A stretch of DNA of 64,000 nt from Candidatus Sulfopaludibacter sp. SbA3 (GTDB taxonomy: Bacteria; Acidobacteriota; Vicinamibacteria; Vicinamibacterales; UBA2999). The notes beneath the pieces were generated by a model. The model was not told where the DNA came from and ran no database searches. It saw nothing but the letters and a program-made list of their open reading frames with translations. Shown here piece after piece: positions 62,231 to 64,000 of this stretch. The translations under genes were made by a program, and so were the position numbers. Numbering within the stretch: position 1 is the stretch's first letter; each line of letters starts with the position of its first letter. Location: the NCBI GenBank assembly GCA_945903265.1, contig CAMDNQ010000017.1, forward strand, positions 1-64,000, written 5' to 3'.

Positions 62231-63610
62231 GTGGGCAGTGTTGTGGGAAAACCGTTCGACGTGCGGAACCGGCGGGTGGTGGTGGTGGGCGCGGCCCGCA
62301 GCGGAATCGCGGCGGCACAGCTGCTCGCCGCGCGAGGGGCGCGCGTGACGCTGACCGATCTGCGGCCGACCATCGACGCCGCACCCGCGCTGCAGGCGGC
62401 AGGCGTCGAGATTGAAACCGGCGGGCATCAGGCCGGCACGCTTGCGCGCGCGGAGCTCGTCGTCGTCAGTCCCGGTGTGCCGGTGGAACAGACGGTGTTC
62501 GATCCGGTGCGCGATCGCGGCATCGAGATCATCGGCGAGCTGGAGCTGGCGTCGCGGTGGCTTCGCGGGCGCGTGATTGCGATCACCGGCACGAAGGGGA
62601 AGTCGACGACCACCACGCTTGTCGGCAGGATGCTCGAGGCGGCGGGGAAGACGGTGCTCGTCGGCGGGAACATCGGCGTCCCGCTTACTTCGCAGGTGGA
62701 CCAGTCGACGGCCGACACGCTTCACGTCGTCGAGACGAGCAGTTTTCAGCTCGAGACCACGTCGACGTTCCGGCCGTGGATCGCCGTGTGGCTGAATCTG
62801 GCCGATGACCATCTGGACCGTCATCCGAGCATCGAAGCCTATGTCGATGCGAAGGCGCGGATATTCGCGAACCAGACGGCCGACGACTGGGCGGTCATCA
62901 ATGCCGACGACCCGCTGGTCGTTCGCCGCAGTCTCGACGCGTCGTCGCGCACCGTTCCGTTCGCGCTGTCGGGGCGAATCGCTGACGGCTTTGTCGTGGA
63001 TGGCAACTGGATCGTCAAGCGGACGACGACAGGAGTGGAAAAGCTGTTTCTCCGGACGGCCGTCGAGCTGACGGGACTCCACATGTTGAACAACGTGCTC
63101 GCCGCGACGGCAGTCGCCTCGCTCGCCGGGTGCGATCCGCCGGCGATGCAGCGCGCGCTGCGCGGCTTCCGCGGGCTGCCCCACGTGATGGAGCCGGTGG
63201 CGACGGTCGGCGGCGTCCGGTTCGTCAACGACTCGAAGGCCACCAACGTCGAGGCGGCGCGGCGGTCCATCGAGAGCTTCGAAGGCGGGGTTGTCGCGAT
63301 CATCGGCGGCCGGTTCAAGGGCGGCGACTTCAACGAGCTCCGGGACGCGTTGACATCGCGAGGCCGCGCCGTCGTGGCCATCGGCGAAGCGGCGCCGCTC
63401 GTGCGCGATGCGCTCAGGGATGTCGTGCCGATCGTCGCGGCGGGGTCAATGTCCGAAGCGGTCACACGGGCCTACGCCGCGGCAGCGCCGGACGGTGTCG
63501 TCCTGCTGGCGCCGGCCTGTTCGAGCTTCGACTGGTTTACGGATTACGCGGAGCGCGGAGAGCGTTTCAAATCCGCGGTGCGGCAGCTGGAGGAAGAACA
63601 GCGAGGGTGA
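62231..63610 (+). CDS. murD: UDP-MurNAc-L-alanine:D-glutamate ligase
   Basis: A 459-aa Mur ligase: VVVVGAARSGIAAAQLL (N-domain), ITGTKGKSTTTTLVGRML (ATP loop), VGGNIGVPLTS, VVETSSFQLETT, LNLADDHLDRHPSIEAY and FVNDSKATNVEAARRSI. It adds D-Glu to UDP-MurNAc-L-Ala. GTG 62231 is used, 4 bp after mraY; a second GTG four codons on (62243) is possible. Confidence 0.95.
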   Translation: MGSVVGKPFDVRNRRVVVVGAARSGIAAAQLLAARGARVTLTDLRPTIDAAPALQAAGVEIETGGHQAGTLARAELVVVSPGVPVEQTVFDPVRDRGIEIIGELELASRWLRGRVIAITGTKGKSTTTTLVGRMLEAAGKTVLVGGNIGVPLTSQVDQSTADTLHVVETSSFQLETTSTFRPWIAVWLNLADDHLDRHPSIEAYVDAKARIFANQTADDWAVINADDPLVVRRSLDASSRTVPFALSGRIADGFVVDGNWIVKRTTTGVEKLFLRTAVELTGLHMLNNVLAATAVASLAGCDPPAMQRALRGFRGLPHVMEPVATVGGVRFVNDSKATNVEAARRSIESFEGGVVAIIGGRFKGGDFNELRDALTSRGRAVVAIGEAAPLVRDALRDVVPIVAAGSMSEAVTRAYAAAAPDGVVLLAPACSSFDWFTDYAERGERFKSAVRQLEEEQRG

Positions 63611-63627
63611 GACAGATGCGGTGCCCG

Positions 63628-63658
63628 CACGCCGAAGCAGCGTAGCTGCGAAGGCGTG
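63628..63658. repeat. Hairpin after murD
   Basis: CACGCC and GGCGTG enclose a mismatched triplet and an inner stem GCAGC/GCTGC around the loop GTA. It starts 17 bp after the murD stop. There is no T-run, so it is more likely a repeat element or a processing/attenuation hairpin than a Rho-independent terminator. Confidence 0.55.
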
Positions 63659-63778
63659 AGCGGTGAGCAGTCATCAGTCGGTTCGGCGCGTAGAGGAGCC
63701 AGCCGCTGGGAACGCAGGCTACCCCGGTCTGCGAGGTCGGTGTCCCTTCCACGGGCCGGCTGATGACTGCTGACCGCT
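63659..63778. repeat. Long inverted repeat between murD and ftsW
   Basis: Left arm 63659-63681 (AGCGGTGAGCAGTCATCAGT plus CGG) and right arm 63756-63778 are reverse complements at 21 of 23 positions, with 74 bp between. The 269-bp gap 63611-63879 holds only this, the hairpin before it, and a purine-rich run (63845-63870) leading to the ftsW ribosome-binding site. The arms' GTGAGCAGTCATCAG-type sequence looks like a dispersed element rather than a gene part. Confidence 0.65.
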
Positions 63779-63879
63779 TAGGGATCGGCATCTTAGCCGA
63801 TCGCGGCCGCAACCCTAGTGTCGGATGGGGTGGGAAAAAGCTGTAGGGCAAAGGGCAAAGGGAAAAGGGAATACGAAAC

Positions 63880-64000
63880 TTGGCGAGAAAGCTCAAAGCC
63901 GACCGTGTGTTGTTCAGTGCCACCCTCCTGCTGGTGTGCACGAGCATCGTCATGGTCTACAGCGCCTCGGCCCTGGTGGCGCTCGAACGATTCGACCAGC
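63880..64000 (+). CDS. ftsW: Septal peptidoglycan polymerase FtsW, N-terminal fragment
   Basis: The open frame from TTG 63880, behind AAGGGA at good spacing, reads a basic start ARKLKADRVLFSATLLLV, a first membrane helix and then IVMVYSASALVALERFD. The VMVYSASA motif is diagnostic of SEDS proteins (FtsW/RodA), and the position after murD makes it FtsW. Only 40 residues lie in the window. A GTG ten codons later is a less likely start. Confidence 0.85.
   Translation, partial: MARKLKADRVLFSATLLLVCTSIVMVYSASALVALERFDQ

Noticed and set aside
63567-63953. Minus-strand frame of 128 codons across the murD-ftsW gap
   Set aside because: It spans the inverted repeat and the ends of two genes and has no recognisable features.

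Overview
The window is a high-GC bacterial chromosome segment, densely packed with genes in tightly coupled operons, many with 1-4 bp stop/start overlaps. The envelope genes point to a Gram-negative cell: a MurE with the meso-diaminopimelate signature DNPR, a secretin-like periplasmic domain protein, a lipoprotein, MurJ and FtsW. The gene content fits an environmental Acidobacteriota-like organism: fused E1 dehydrogenases, a double-length ThyX, several FlrC/PAS-type hybrid kinases and TGAA-loop palindromes. The phylum is an inference from gene content; no rRNA or ribosomal protein operon is present to confirm it.

Layout. (1) 1-3260 is accessory DNA: the edge of an IS3-type insertion sequence, then a run of integron gene cassettes separated by three attC-like recombination sites (756-839, 1957-2031, 3165-3260). 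The cassettes carry a TIGR02391/Ymh-type protein gene cut at its 5' end by the insertion sequence, a 368-aa unknown, and two membrane-anchored unknowns. No integrase gene lies in the window. (2) 3275-6630 (minus) holds a fused E1 dehydrogenase, a 99-aa FHA protein and a MazEF-type toxin-antitoxin pair. (3) 6690-14430 holds a TrmN6-like methyltransferase (plus) facing a minus-strand operon: alpha/beta hydrolase, panB, panC, P1 peptidase, sodium:solute symporter, tartrate/D-malate dehydrogenase. (4) 14453-24267 holds ygfZ, mutT, a REC-HK-REC kinase and mutY, then a plus-strand run of ATP:cobalamin adenosyltransferase, thiI, class I aldolase, peptide deformylase and SDR, then a PAS hybrid kinase and a small glycine-zipper protein. 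(5) 24288-28706 holds a double-domain ThyX, a phosphatidylcholine synthase-like enzyme, a metallo-beta-lactamase fold protein and an M20 dipeptidase. (6) 28707-42946 (minus) holds a secreted protein, a SirB1-type protein, a HAD phosphatase, a DUF1684 lipoprotein, a fadE/fadA/fadN beta-oxidation set interleaved with two hydrolases, an ABC-2 exporter, a secreted propeller-like protein and a second fused E1. (7) 42979-48693 holds a cupin, a DoxX protein, a rhomboid protease, an MFS transporter, murJ, yqeY and a secretin-N-like secreted protein. (8) 48749-54263 (minus) is a surface-glycan cluster of two sugar-nucleotide epimerases and three GT2 glycosyltransferases, headed by ychF. (9) 54393-64000 (plus) is the division and cell-wall cluster mraZ, rsmH, ftsL, ftsI, murE, murF, mraY, murD and the start of ftsW, with a clear sigma-70 promoter and a three-repeat MraZ operator at its head and a 269-bp repeat-bearing gap before ftsW.

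The most novel part is the cassette array. It is a candidate integron, or a cluster of attC sites lacking an integrase, in a lineage where such arrays are little studied, carrying genes of unknown function. Other points of note are TGAA-loop palindromes sharing a TCTAC tail inside coding sequence, an alpha/beta hydrolase with Asn at the nucleophile position, the ThyX in which catalytic motifs are split between two halves, and two TATAAT boxes so close to start codons that the mRNAs would be almost leaderless.
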